Part shown: positions 1-7,663 of the stretch, in pieces
Layout: each line of letters begins with the position of its first letter
Position numbering within the stretch: the stretch's first letter is position 1
Source of the DNA: a virus
Reading direction: 5' to 3' (one strand)
DNA: 20,213 nt
Virus record (IMG/VR): IMGVR_UViG_3300030333_001155
Location: 1 to 20,213 of that record
Program-made: the position numbers and the translations under genes
The notes under the pieces: generated by a model
Database searches by the model: none
The model's input: the letters and a program-made list of their open reading frames with translations, nothing else
Told to the model about the DNA's origin: nothing

Positions 1-5
1 CCACT

Positions 6-344
6 TTATCGGCAACCATAAGGCGTCAATGCCGTAATGTTTTGGTCAAAAATGCTTCCGCGTACATAGTTCAGAGCAGGAGCCTTCCACGTTGCTGCCT
101 TGAGGATAGCACCATCAGCAGCGCGGACAAAGCACCACACAAATGTCTGATTGCTGTCACGCTTGGCAATCTTAATATATTTCCGACCACCAGCAACAAA
201 GACCTCTGGTGGTGTCAGGTTGGGTAGACGGGCAGCAAAATGGGCTTCCATCATTGCCTGAAGTCTTGCGACGAAGTTTGGCAACTCTTCCTCAACCATT
301 GCTGGGCAGCGGTTAGCATCCAAAGCCATTCTCGGGTCATTCAT
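6..344 (-). CDS. Small conserved-looking phage protein of unknown function
   Basis: This encodes about 112 residues. I chose the ATG at 342-344 because the strong ribosome site AAGGGAGAG lies a few bases upstream. The farther in-frame start near 380 would fall upstream of the transcription start predicted from the promoter at 371-399. The C-terminal half has a compact beta-rich pattern: KYIKIAKR, then VWCFVRAADGAILKAATW, then KAPALNYVRGSIFD. This resembles a short domain I recall from many tailed-phage proteins of unknown function, but I cannot assign a role. There is no signal peptide, membrane segment or catalytic motif. It has its own promoter, unlike most genes here, so it may be expressed separately from the block upstream. 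The coding claim is firm; the function is unknown. Confidence 0.8.
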   Translation of the reverse strand: MNDPRMALDANRCPAMVEEELPNFVARLQAMMEAHFAARLPNLTPPEVFVAGGRKYIKIAKRDSNQTFVWCFVRAADGAILKAATWKAPALNYVRGSIFDQNITALTPYGCR

Positions 345-364
345 AAGTATCTCTCCCTTGGTAC

Positions 365-377
365 ATACATAATGTAT
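365..377. repeat. Palindrome overlapping the -10 of the promoter
   Basis: Arms ATACAT (365-370) and ATGTAT (372-377) flank a single central base, giving a 13-base palindrome. It covers the -10 hexamer and probable transcription start of the promoter at 371-399. This position is typical of a repressor operator, but palindromes this short and AT-rich occur by chance, so the role is inferred. Confidence 0.4.
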
Positions 378-399
378 CATAGGGGGCGGCTCATGTCAA
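371..399 (-). promoter_or_regulatory. Sigma-70-type promoter for the gene at 6-344
   Basis: On the minus strand the -35 is TTGACA (394-399, exact consensus). The spacer is 17 bases and the -10 is TACATT (371-376, 4 of 6). The predicted start of transcription is near 364, about 20 bases before the chosen ATG at 344. It sits in the 86-base gap upstream of that gene. The base preceding TTGACA is C, as in the other three promoter candidates in this window. Confidence 0.7.
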
Positions 400-430
400 G
401 CAAAAACTTCAAATTTTATTAAAAAAAAAT

Positions 431-817
431 TTAAGCACCCGGCACAATCAAAGACATAAAAGCTTTTACCATTAGTGCAAGGACACCAGCACCGATTGCC
501 CATGTAATTTTATTATAAAAAGCAACCTGCAACTCTAGCTTGAGTAATCTTTCATCCTGCTTGCGATTACCATCAATCACAGCGTCAGCACGCTGCCTCC
601 AATCAGACAACTCCTTAACTCTGGCGATTGCACCCTGCTGCGGGTCGTTCAAAGCGACCTCCATGACGCCAAGTCTTGCGTCGATTCTCTCAATCATTTC
701 CATCAATGAAGCCCAGCCACCGTTTTGTGATGGATGGTGCTTGACCAACTCCAATTGCGATTCGATGTTCGCTATGCTCGCAGCAATAGCGGCTAATTGT
801 TCATTGCTATCCGACAT
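431..817 (-). CDS. Coiled-coil protein with one C-terminal membrane segment; holin/XhlA-like candidate
   Basis: This encodes 128 residues. The ATG at 815-817 is preceded by a GGGGGG tract acting as the ribosome site; a TTG five codons upstream is less likely. The first ~100 residues are heptad-like and hydrophilic (for example SIANIESQLELVKHH and RIDARLGVMEVAL), predicting a coiled coil. The last ~25 residues form one hydrophobic segment (ITWAIGAGVLALMVKAFMSLIV). A helical cytoplasmic part ending in a single membrane helix resembles XhlA-like lysis accessory proteins and some phage holins. An amidase gene nearby (4090-5031) fits a lysis role. It could equally be a structural or membrane-anchored scaffold protein. 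The topology is read from sequence; the lysis function is inferred. Confidence 0.75.
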   Translation of the reverse strand: MSDSNEQLAAIAASIANIESQLELVKHHPSQNGGWASLMEMIERIDARLGVMEVALNDPQQGAIARVKELSDWRQRADAVIDGNRKQDERLLKLELQVAFYNKITWAIGAGVLALMVKAFMSLIVPGA

Positions 818-839
818 TTTTTTGCCCCCCAAAAAGTTA

Positions 840-866
840 AATATTCCCCCCCCGGTGAATATTGCA
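840..866 (-). repeat. Intergenic G-tract/AATATT motif, copy A (inverted repeat)
   Basis: On the minus strand this reads TGCAATATTCACC, then GGGGGGGG, then AATATT. The ends AATATTC (840-846) and GAATATT (857-863) are inverted repeats around the G/C tract. It matches 21 of 27 bases of a second intergenic copy at 7722-7748. It lies in the 75-base gap between groL and the holin-like gene. Function unknown. Confidence 0.5.
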
Positions 867-892
867 TTCTGGAGTAAATAGTTGCAAAGAGT

Positions 893-2476
893 CTAATTTG
901 TCTCGACAATTCCGTGACTTGTGGTGATTAATGTACCTGCTGCCGACACAGCGTTTGTGAGTGCAGATTTCGTCACCTTCACTGGGTCAATAATCCCCTC
1001 GTCCATCATAACCACGTCACTCTCACCAGTAAAGAAGTTATAACCACAGCCGTGATTGAAAGAATTAATTTCATTAATCATAATATCTGGAGAGAGCCCA
1101 GCGTTTCTTGACATTTGTCTGACCGGCTCACCACAAGCATCGAGCACAATCTGAACACCCACTTGCTCTGCTTGAGTCATCGCAGAGAAATCATTCTCCC
1201 TGACTGTTGCAACCGCATTCAAGAGAGCCACACCGCCGCCAGCAACGACGCCCTGTTCTTGAGCAGACTTCACTGCTTTGAGCGCGTCATCTGCTCGGTG
1301 TAGAGCCTCCATCATTTCAATCTCTGTGCTTCCACCCACCTTAATAATACCGATGCCACTAGCAAGGCGATTAATTCTTCGCTGGATTGCTTCACATTCT
1401 TTCATATTGTCTGTCTGTGTGATTTCCTCTTTAAGCTGATTGATTCTTTCCTCAATCCTATCGGGGTCACCGTGACCGCCAACAAAGGTAGACCAATTCT
1501 TTTTAGCCTCTACTGTGTATGCTTGCCCCATGTCAGTCAACTTGGTGTTCTTCAGTGTAACACCATTGGCTGGTCCTACAAGCGTTCCACCCACCGACAT
1601 AGCAAGGTCGTTCAAGCAGGCTCTGCGTTCCTCTCCATAGCCCGGTGCTTTAATTGCAGCCACCTTCATTGTACCTCGGGTCACATTAGTAATCAATGCA
1701 GCAAGGGCTTGGTCCTTCACGTCCTCAGCCACAATAGTCAGTGCTCGACCTTCTCTCGCGACCAACTGCAACACGGGAAACAACTCATCTACAGACGAGA
1801 TGACGCCATCATACACAAGAACCAGCGCGTTTTCTTGACGCATGGTCCACCGTCGCTTGTCAGTCACAAATGTTTTAGACAGGTAACCCGAATCAAACTG
1901 GAACCCTTCGATGAGTTCAAGGGTTGTATTCTGTGAATTGGCAGGCTCAATCTGAATTGCGCCGTGCTTGCCTACTTGGTCAATGGCTTGAGCAATCAGC
2001 CCGCCAAGCTTCTTATCTCCGTTAGCTGAGATGACAGCGATGTTCTCGACTTGCTCAAAAGATGTGAGCGGCTTTGCAACATTGGTCAGCGAGTTCAACA
2101 ACTGCGTTGTTGCAAAGTCCATGCCTCGTTTAATCTCAGTGGGAGACACGCCCGCAATCAAATGCTTGGTGGACTTATCTACAATGCTTCTCGCAATCAT
2201 AGTGGACGTGGTGGTTCCATCGCCAGCCTCATCTGCGGTAACCTGAGAAGCCTGCTTGACCACTTGGATACCCAGATTTTCAAACGGGTCTTCCGCGTCC
2301 ACGAATGAAGCAACGGTCACGCCGTCCTTCGTAATGACAGGGCGTTCGCCTGCCTTTTGCAGAATCACGTTTCGACCCTTTGGTCCAAGGGTTGCCCCTA
2401 CGTTATCTGCCAACAGGTTAACACCTGTTGCAATCTTTTTAACCAATGATAGATTAGAATCATATACCTTACTCAA
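893..2476 (-). CDS. groL: Chaperonin GroEL (60 kDa, group I)
   Basis: GroEL forms ring complexes that fold proteins in an ATP-driven cycle with a GroES co-chaperonin. This copy has 527 residues, against ~548 in E. coli, and is complete across equatorial, intermediate and apical domains. Visible signatures are NVGATLGPKGRNV (residues 25-37), TKDGVTVA with D51, and AGDGTTT with ATP-site D86. Also present are GYLSKTFV and AAIKAPGYGEERRA in the apical domain, and RADDALKA plus GVVAGGGVALL near the intermediate hinge, which carries the ATPase aspartate. The Gly-Met-rich C-terminal tail of bacterial GroEL is absent. The start is TTG at 2474-2476: GGAGGA lies 4 bases upstream and overlaps the end of the preceding gene, whereas the upstream GTG (2494) has no such site. 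Phage GroELs are known, for example in Pseudomonas phage EL. A GroES-like gene is at 16756-17040. The targets, perhaps capsid or enzyme subunits, are inferred. Confidence 0.97.
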   Translation of the reverse strand: MSKVYDSNLSLVKKIATGVNLLADNVGATLGPKGRNVILQKAGERPVITKDGVTVASFVDAEDPFENLGIQVVKQASQVTADEAGDGTTTSTMIARSIVDKSTKHLIAGVSPTEIKRGMDFATTQLLNSLTNVAKPLTSFEQVENIAVISANGDKKLGGLIAQAIDQVGKHGAIQIEPANSQNTTLELIEGFQFDSGYLSKTFVTDKRRWTMRQENALVLVYDGVISSVDELFPVLQLVAREGRALTIVAEDVKDQALAALITNVTRGTMKVAAIKAPGYGEERRACLNDLAMSVGGTLVGPANGVTLKNTKLTDMGQAYTVEAKKNWSTFVGGHGDPDRIEERINQLKEEITQTDNMKECEAIQRRINRLASGIGIIKVGGSTEIEMMEALHRADDALKAVKSAQEQGVVAGGGVALLNAVATVRENDFSAMTQAEQVGVQIVLDACGEPVRQMSRNAGLSPDIMINEINSFNHGCGYNFFTGESDVVMMDEGIIDPVKVTKSALTNAVSAAGTLITTSHGIVETN

Positions 2477-2477
2477 T

Positions 2478-4088
2478 TTATCCTCCGAGTTCACTCATTA
2501 AAATTGCTGCGCCGGGGTCAGCCGGTGGCTCAATAGCCTCAACATAGTCAGAAAGACTAATTCCAAAAAATTGCATCAACCCATATGTGCCGCCAGACAT
2601 GGCATCCTTGATACCTTCCAATAGTTTTTTTGCATTTTCCACGATACCCATTATACTATCTTGAAACCACTTTGTAAAGTCATTTATAAAACTTTTTAAC
2701 GACTCCATGAAGCCAGCCCAAAATTCTGCGCCCTTCTTAATAACACCCTTGCCGACCTCTGTAGCTTTGCGAATGAAATCACCCAGCCCAGCTTCATTCA
2801 ATTCCTGCTCTGTCAATAGTCCTTCAGAAACTGCCTGCGGCAAATTATCCTGTAACATTTTATCAAACTCAGCAAGATAGGCATTTTTTTCACCCTTGGC
2901 GTTCTTTATCTCTGCAATAATTGATGCCCGCAAAAGGTTGTAGCCTGTCTTTTTCTTTCCGCTAGCGACCTTTTCTTTCAAACTGTCTGAACGAAACTTT
3001 CCTCGCCAAGTCGCGGCTGAGGAAATCTTTTTGATATAAGCATCATCCAAATCATGAAAGACATGAAGCCCCTTGATGTTGGCACTACCAGTGTGCTTTG
3101 CTAACACGTCCTTTGGCTGTGTAATATAAATTGAATCGGCAATGTGGCTTGCACCCGGATTTATAACCTGCTTTGTCTTTGGGTCCAACCCACCAAATTT
3201 CACAGCAGCGGTCAGTGCCTCTTTATAGAAAGCAAACTCCAACTCTGGATTTTCAGTTGGATTCAGGGCACCCACAACCTCTGTTTCAATATTTTTCAGC
3301 GTTTCCTCAAGTTTTAAAATTTGCTCTGCGTGTTCCAGCAATTGTTTTGTTGTTGAAATTCCAACCATTTCTAACTTTTGTGCCGCAGTCTTGTCAAACT
3401 CTTCACCCTTTTCAGAGGCATCCTGCTTCTGCTTATCAAGACGCTGCGACATTTGCTGGCGAGCGTCTTTGTCCATTTGATATCCTTTCCCACCAACTTG
3501 TTTCAACGCTTCATCTGCATCGTCTGGTAGAGTATCTGCGGCGTTTATAGCTTTTTTTAGAACCCCAAGAGGTGCGCGAGCAATCCCCCGCTCCATCTTG
3601 CCAAGGGTGTCTTTTAGTGCATTTGCTTCTGCTGTGCGGTCGTCGGGCAAGCCTGCGGTCATTATAGCCGCAGCCATTGTAGCCTTTGCATCTCCCGGTC
3701 CAAAGCCAAAGAGCATTGCATTCGCCCCCATCTTCATTGAAACCCTATATTTACCAAGTTTAATATCAGCCTTAGAGGTGCTGTCTTTGCCACCAGCTTC
3801 AGCCCAAAACTTAGATATTTTTCCGCTTTCAAGTTTTTCAGCGCCACCCGAGATTTTATATCTTTGTTTAAGGTCGGGAACAGCAATCTTCACAAATCCT
3901 TGAAAGTGCTTTGGTTCCGAGCCATTCCACTCGTCCACAATCGCAGCCTCCAAGTCCTCGCCTCTGCCTGCCGTGCCCATATCCTCGTCAAGCATCTCTA
4001 AAATTAATTTATCAATAGCATCACGACCCCACTTGTCAGGGCGATTCTTTTTATAATAATTCTCAACGAGCAGACTCCAATCAGGCAT
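2478..4088 (-). CDS. 536-residue phage protein with possible PD-(D/E)XK nuclease-like N-terminal core
   Basis: I do not recognise a named family. Around residues 101-125 the protein reads DSTSKADIKLGKYRVSMKMG. The D108...S117-x-K119 spacing, with an acidic helix at GEDLEAAIVDEW (E47) before it, looks like a PD-(D/E)XK nuclease core in which the E/D-x-K is S-x-K. The middle (~190-290) is charged and probably coiled-coil. The segment around 440-510 is amphipathic (FWAGFMESLKSFINDFTKWF) and could contact membrane or other proteins. The C-terminus is hydrophilic. It lies between the amidase (TAA, 1-base gap) and groL, whose ribosome site overlaps its last two Gly codons, so the three are probably co-transcribed. 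It could be a virion protein rather than a nuclease. Gene certain; function inferred weakly. Confidence 0.9.
   Translation of the reverse strand: MPDWSLLVENYYKKNRPDKWGRDAIDKLILEMLDEDMGTAGRGEDLEAAIVDEWNGSEPKHFQGFVKIAVPDLKQRYKISGGAEKLESGKISKFWAEAGGKDSTSKADIKLGKYRVSMKMGANAMLFGFGPGDAKATMAAAIMTAGLPDDRTAEANALKDTLGKMERGIARAPLGVLKKAINAADTLPDDADEALKQVGGKGYQMDKDARQQMSQRLDKQKQDASEKGEEFDKTAAQKLEMVGISTTKQLLEHAEQILKLEETLKNIETEVVGALNPTENPELEFAFYKEALTAAVKFGGLDPKTKQVINPGASHIADSIYITQPKDVLAKHTGSANIKGLHVFHDLDDAYIKKISSAATWRGKFRSDSLKEKVASGKKKTGYNLLRASIIAEIKNAKGEKNAYLAEFDKMLQDNLPQAVSEGLLTEQELNEAGLGDFIRKATEVGKGVIKKGAEFWAGFMESLKSFINDFTKWFQDSIMGIVENAKKLLEGIKDAMSGGTYGLMQFFGISLSDYVEAIEPPADPGAAILMSELGG
2481..2486 (-). 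promoter_or_regulatory. Ribosome binding site that selects a TTG start for groL
   Basis: The minus strand carries GGAGGA formed by the last two Gly codons of the upstream gene, followed by its TAA stop, one A, and the TTG start at 2476. Translation of groL is therefore likely coupled to termination of the upstream gene. Confidence 0.7.
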
Positions 4089-4089
4089 T

Positions 4090-5031
4090 TTATAATTCCT
4101 CTTTCACTTCTTTAATTAGTTCGTCAAGTGCCAAACCTGCACAATCAATCTTCTTCTTTGTAAAATTATAGTGGTTATTGAAGCCCTCAAATTCTCCACC
4201 GTCTACATCGGGATGAACTGTTGTGCAGAGACTGCCATCACGGTTCTGCGGAAACTCCAAAGGAATACCAAGCCCAAGGTGCAGTGCCTTCCACAGCTTT
4301 TTCAGTGCTTCAATCTGCACCGGGTAGAAATCTAGATGCTCATCCAACCCTCTGCCGTGAACAACCGCCTCGCCCTTCGGGACCACTGGGCGTGATTCGC
4401 CAAGGTTCTTTTCGTACCAGCCTTGGTACTTGGTGTAGTAAGCATTAGAAATTTCCACACCGATGCCACGCTTGTTGCCATACCAGTGACCAGCGTGCCA
4501 AGCGCCGTGCTGCGTGTCAAGCAACTGGTAGATGGTGCCATCGTTGTCAATGCAGAAGTGAACGGACACGCCGCGCCTGTTCAAGACCTTGGCACATGCT
4601 TCCGCGCTCAGACAAACGTCCCAGTGGTTTGTAAAATTATTTGGCTTGCGGTCCTCTTTCCCGCCATAGTCATAGTAATTGCCAGCGTCACACTTCAAGC
4701 CATCGGGCTCGTCCCAAAGAACAACCTTGTCCCACTCGATAGGAATAAACTTGCTGTTGTGGACAATGTGTTTGTTCCCGCAAGATTCCTTGACCCTCTT
4801 AAACCCAAGTGCGCTGGGTACATAATCGTGGATATCAGCCTGCCGCTCTGTCCAGATTCTCCTATATGTGCCGGGTCCACACATACCATCGGCTGTAATT
4901 CCGTTGCGCCGTTGCCACTTTCTAATGGCTTCGACCAACTCATCATCGTGGTGCTCGCACCCGAACCATGACGGCTCCCACCCGAGTTTAGATGCGGAAG
5001 CTTGGTTGTAAAAAACCTTGTCCACCGACAT
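4090..5031 (-). CDS. Endolysin: peptidoglycan-binding domain plus N-acetylmuramoyl-L-alanine amidase (Amidase_2)
   Basis: This enzyme should cut the amide bond between N-acetylmuramic acid and L-alanine in the cell wall. It has 313 residues. Residues ~28-62 (ELVEAIRKWQRRNGITADGMCGPGTYRRI pattern, split here as LVEAIRKWQRRNG and ADGMCGPGTYRRI) match a PG_binding_1 domain. Residues ~88-300 match Amidase_2: NHWD with candidate zinc ligand H136, SVHFCIDNDGTIYQ (H158), AWHAGH (H179), then KRGIGVEISN. Near the C-terminus NNHYNF...IDCAG supplies a plausible second and third zinc ligand (His and Asp/Cys), as in T7 lysozyme. No signal peptide is visible, so export would need a holin; the holin-like gene at 431-817 is a candidate. 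The ATG follows the clpP stop by one base. Its domain order, binder first, is common in phage endolysins. Confidence 0.9.
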   Translation of the reverse strand: MSVDKVFYNQASASKLGWEPSWFGCEHHDDELVEAIRKWQRRNGITADGMCGPGTYRRIWTERQADIHDYVPSALGFKRVKESCGNKHIVHNSKFIPIEWDKVVLWDEPDGLKCDAGNYYDYGGKEDRKPNNFTNHWDVCLSAEACAKVLNRRGVSVHFCIDNDGTIYQLLDTQHGAWHAGHWYGNKRGIGVEISNAYYTKYQGWYEKNLGESRPVVPKGEAVVHGRGLDEHLDFYPVQIEALKKLWKALHLGLGIPLEFPQNRDGSLCTTVHPDVDGGEFEGFNNHYNFTKKKIDCAGLALDELIKEVKEEL

Positions 5032-5032
5032 T

Positions 5033-5782
5033 TTAAAATACCTCGTCTGCGATTCCGTATTCTACTGCTTGCTGTGCTGTCAGATAAATATTAACTTTTC
5101 TGCCCAGCATCTTCTTTACCATCGCCTTTGTCATATCAGACTCAGCTACTAGTGTTTCAATGTATCTCTCCTGAATCCAACGAATCTCATCCATCTCGTT
5201 TTCAAGATTGTGCATGGCACCGTGAGTTCCACCGACAACCGAATGAATCATCACTCGACAATTCTTTCCAATTCTGCGCTTGCCCTTTGTACCGGCTGCA
5301 AGAATAAGAACACCAGCAGACATAACTTTGCCAACACCCGTCGTGGCAATGTCCATATCTTCTCTGACCAGTCTCATTATATCATAGATGCCGAACATGT
5401 CGCTGGCGCTGCCGCCATATGTGGAAACCATAATTTCCATCGGGTCATATGTGGTTACAATTTCAGAGGATGGGTCTTCAGGAATTTTAAAATCTTCCCG
5501 CTTGCCACTCTCTCTCAAAGCTAACATGCCATAAATTAACTCGTTTGCCTTTTCCTCATCAACATCGCCAATCATTCCAAGGACTCGAATCTTGCCATCC
5601 GAACGTCCTCCCCCTCCACCTAACATATCGAAAAGCGGTGGCAACATAATAATTGACTTTTTCGATTCCTCTTTTTCTTCATCCGCTGCTTCAGCTTCTT
5701 CTGGCTCTTCTACTGACTCTTCAGCAACCTCTTCTGCCTTCTGGACTTCTTCAGCTTCTTCGGTTTTCTTTTTTCTTGGCAT
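5033..5782 (-). CDS. clpP: ClpP-type (S14) serine protease with acidic N-terminal extension
   Basis: This is a homologue of the proteolytic subunit of Clp proteases, 249 residues against ~200 for bacterial ClpP. The first ~42 residues are a highly acidic, Lys/Glu/Ala-rich extension (MPRKKKTEEAEEVQKAEE start). The ClpP core follows: VSTYGGSASDMFGIYDIM (~119-136), GVGKVMSAGVLILAAG with nucleophile S155, and CRVMIHSVVGG with H180. The C-terminal NIYLTAQQAVEYGIADEVF aligns with the bacterial DRFLSAPEAVEYG segment and places N231 where the catalytic Asp normally sits. The serine and histidine are intact. With no ATPase gene nearby it may recruit host ClpX/ClpA. Alternatively it may act alone as a capsid maturation protease, since some phages use S14-type prohead proteases. 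Its position among late-looking genes favours the latter, but that is inference. Confidence 0.92.
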   Translation of the reverse strand: MPRKKKTEEAEEVQKAEEVAEESVEEPEEAEAADEEKEESKKSIIMLPPLFDMLGGGGGRSDGKIRVLGMIGDVDEEKANELIYGMLALRESGKREDFKIPEDPSSEIVTTYDPMEIMVSTYGGSASDMFGIYDIMRLVREDMDIATTGVGKVMSAGVLILAAGTKGKRRIGKNCRVMIHSVVGGTHGAMHNLENEMDEIRWIQERYIETLVAESDMTKAMVKKMLGRKVNIYLTAQQAVEYGIADEVF

Positions 5783-5784
5783 TG

Positions 5785-6057
5785 TTATTCTTCCTTTGGT
5801 TGTTTTGACAAGCCCTCAATATCCCAGTTTAAATCCGCTTCATCGTTAAGATATTCATCTATGTACGAAAGATAAAGCTTCATCTCCCTGATGTTCATGT
5901 CTCCGCTTGCAAGTCTATCATAAACTTTGTTCATGATATCATTAACTTTAAATAGCTTCTCACAATATAAAACATTATCTTCTTCTTGAAGACAACGCGG
6001 GTCATTAAAGAGAGCCGCTATAAATTCTTTTATTGCGTCCAGTCGAAAGTCTGACAT
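5785..6057 (-). CDS. Small hypothetical protein (90 aa)
   Basis: The 90-residue product begins MSDFRLDAIKEFIAALFND and ends in an acidic stretch (DEYLNDEADLNWDIEG). It is predicted mostly helical and soluble, with two cysteines (C22, C32) but no metal-site spacing. I do not recognise it. The gene sits between the P-loop protein (6-base gap) and clpP (2-base gap) in what appears to be one transcript. Its ATG lacks a strong ribosome site, so translation may depend on coupling to the upstream gene. Small size and neighbours suggest an accessory protein for one of them, but nothing in the sequence shows this. Confidence 0.75.
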   Translation of the reverse strand: MSDFRLDAIKEFIAALFNDPRCLQEEDNVLYCEKLFKVNDIMNKVYDRLASGDMNIREMKLYLSYIDEYLNDEADLNWDIEGLSKQPKEE

Positions 6058-6063
6058 TGGTTA

Positions 6064-7257
6064 TCATGATGAATAATTCTTCATCATTTCCCAAATGACT
6101 TTTTCAATCTTGCGGGTCAGCCTCTCTTGGACCGCAGCGTCGGGTGCCATGTCACGAATCGACGGGTCTTTTCCGTCCTTACCTTGGACACCAAACTTAT
6201 CGCCCACCACTTTCCTGTCCCGCTGGGCACCTTTAAGCGGTGCCTCGACACCACCCATGTCTGCAATCACCTTGACAGCCTTCACAATTGCCTCGTTGTC
6301 AGTGCCGATGCCTGCGGATGCCGCCGAACCAAAGTCCAGCATGTTCTGCCCAAGCTTGCCACCAGAAACCTTAACCAAAGCCTTCATGCCAGCCAAAATA
6401 GCTTGACCTGTGGGGTTCTTCGGTGGAACTACTTTCATCCAGTTTTGAAGGTCAGTCCTTGCTTGTTCCAGCAGTTGGGCAGCATACTCGGCTGAATATG
6501 GCGAGCCGTCCTTTGTCGTCATGGATTTGATATGCTCGTCAGTGACACCCTCTAAAGGCTTGCCCGTGCGAAGGTCGAACAGGTTGGCATAAATATCACC
6601 ACCCAGCATGGTCGCATATGGCTGGTCAGCCAACGCCTTGAAGTATCCACGCTCGGCTACAACCTGCTGTTGATACTTCTTTGAAATATTTGCGGTTTCT
6701 TGACCGACTGTGCGGTCACGCTCGATATCGCGGGAAATTGAAATATCGGTTGGTACATTGACCTGAAACACGGCAACGTCATAACCAATCTTCATAAGAT
6801 TCTTCATGCGTCCGACGATTTTCCCGACCTTCTCGCCAGTCGTGTCAAACACAATCGGATTTGCAATTGAAAGAAGATTGTGTGTATGTCCCTGTTCAGC
6901 ATTCTGTAGGACTTCACGCGCTGTCTGTTGAGCCTTTGTTAGTGGGCTGGCTTCTTTTTCTTTGTCCTTCTCCCACGTTCCTTCACTAAATTTCATGCTC
7001 ATTCCGAAATTCGGGAACACGTCCTCGATACGTTCATCTGGATTAGACGTTTTGAAGTCATCTGGGATACCGATTTGCTTAGACAGGAAGGACTTTCCTG
7101 CCCCTGCCGGTCCAAAGATAAAAATAGCCTTGAAAGGGTACTTGTTCTTTAAAATACTCTTCTCTTGTAGCACCTCGGGGGATTCCAGAATACCAGTCGT
7201 ATCCCTCTTGTATTCTTCCAGAACCAGTTTCCTGAGCGTTTCATAATTCAACTTCAT
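6064..7257 (-). CDS. P-loop NTPase, kinase-like (zeta-toxin/AAA-type fold), 397 aa
   Basis: The Walker A motif is clear: IFIFGPAGAGKSFLSKQ, with the P-loop GPAGAGKS at residues 49-56. Further on, IVFDTTGEKVGKIVGRM (~138-155) supplies a strand ending in Asp, as in the DxTG-type active sites of small kinases. SISRDIERDRTVGQ (~175-188) contains several arginines suited to a LID. This layout resembles zeta-toxin-like or polynucleotide-kinase-like phosphotransferases. The last ~150 residues (from about GMKALVKVSGGKLGQ) form a Gly/Asp-rich region of unknown fold. No antitoxin-like partner sits beside it, which argues against a classical toxin-antitoxin pair. The start at ATG 7255-7257 has AAGGAGAG upstream. 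NTP binding is well supported; the substrate is unknown. Confidence 0.88.
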   Translation of the reverse strand: MKLNYETLRKLVLEEYKRDTTGILESPEVLQEKSILKNKYPFKAIFIFGPAGAGKSFLSKQIGIPDDFKTSNPDERIEDVFPNFGMSMKFSEGTWEKDKEKEASPLTKAQQTAREVLQNAEQGHTHNLLSIANPIVFDTTGEKVGKIVGRMKNLMKIGYDVAVFQVNVPTDISISRDIERDRTVGQETANISKKYQQQVVAERGYFKALADQPYATMLGGDIYANLFDLRTGKPLEGVTDEHIKSMTTKDGSPYSAEYAAQLLEQARTDLQNWMKVVPPKNPTGQAILAGMKALVKVSGGKLGQNMLDFGSAASAGIGTDNEAIVKAVKVIADMGGVEAPLKGAQRDRKVVGDKFGVQGKDGKDPSIRDMAPDAAVQERLTRKIEKVIWEMMKNYSS

Positions 7258-7258
7258 T

Positions 7259-7639
7259 TTAGTCTCTCCTTGATAGTTTTTCTTTTTCTAAAGTCTGCAT
7301 GGCTGTTTGCCAGTCATACCACTTAACACTTCGCTTGAAAGGGTGTGCTTCGTAAATAGCTTGCACAGCAGTCTTTTGCCACTGCTTGTGACTAAACTCA
7401 AGACTATTAATTGTGCGAATTATTTCATTGTTCCTCTCCGTAGCCTCGCCAGCGTCCTTCAACATACGCAGCGAGTGATAGTAGTGCTCATGGGCGCGAC
7501 CTAACATAGTGAGGCTCTTCCTTTCAATATCGTTGACAAGCATGACTAGCTTTCCACTAATATATAGTTTGTTAATTGCGCCTCGCATAAGCCAGCCTGC
7601 AAAAAATGCGGCTGCTCCAATAATAAAAGTCTCTGACAT
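7259..7639 (-). CDS. Membrane-anchored small protein (N-terminal TM), unknown function
   Basis: This encodes 126 residues. Residues ~5-20 (FIIGAAAFFAGWLMRG) form one hydrophobic segment, followed by basic residues and a mainly helical soluble part (SLTMLGRAHEHYYHSLRMLKD, then IRTINSLEFSHKQWQKTAVQ). It therefore looks like a single-pass protein with the bulk on one side of the membrane. The ATG has a strong AAGGAAGGA ribosome site. It is the first gene after the terminator at 7664-7697, leaving only ~25 bases for any promoter, so expression probably relies on read-through or processing. It could be a virion or lysis-related protein; I do not recognise the family. Confidence 0.8.
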   Translation of the reverse strand: MSETFIIGAAAFFAGWLMRGAINKLYISGKLVMLVNDIERKSLTMLGRAHEHYYHSLRMLKDAGEATERNNEIIRTINSLEFSHKQWQKTAVQAIYEAHPFKRSVKWYDWQTAMQTLEKEKLSRRD

Positions 7640-7663
7640 GTTCCTTCCTTTCTCAAATTAGAT

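Noticed and set aside
404-436. T-run after the holin-like gene as an intrinsic terminator
   Set aside because: The only possible stem is AT-only (AAATTTT/AAAATTT) with no GC-rich part, so a normal intrinsic terminator is not supported.
1472-1936. 154-codon plus-strand reading frame opposite groL
   Set aside because: The opposite strand encodes conserved GroEL apical motifs; the plus-strand product has no recognisable features.
4423-4971. 182-codon plus-strand reading frame inside the amidase gene
   Set aside because: It lies wholly opposite a clear Amidase_2 coding region and shows no domain or start signal.
5368-5395. TATAAT inside clpP as another internal promoter
   Set aside because: The best -35 is only GCGACA at a 16-base spacing, too weak compared with the CTTGACA set.
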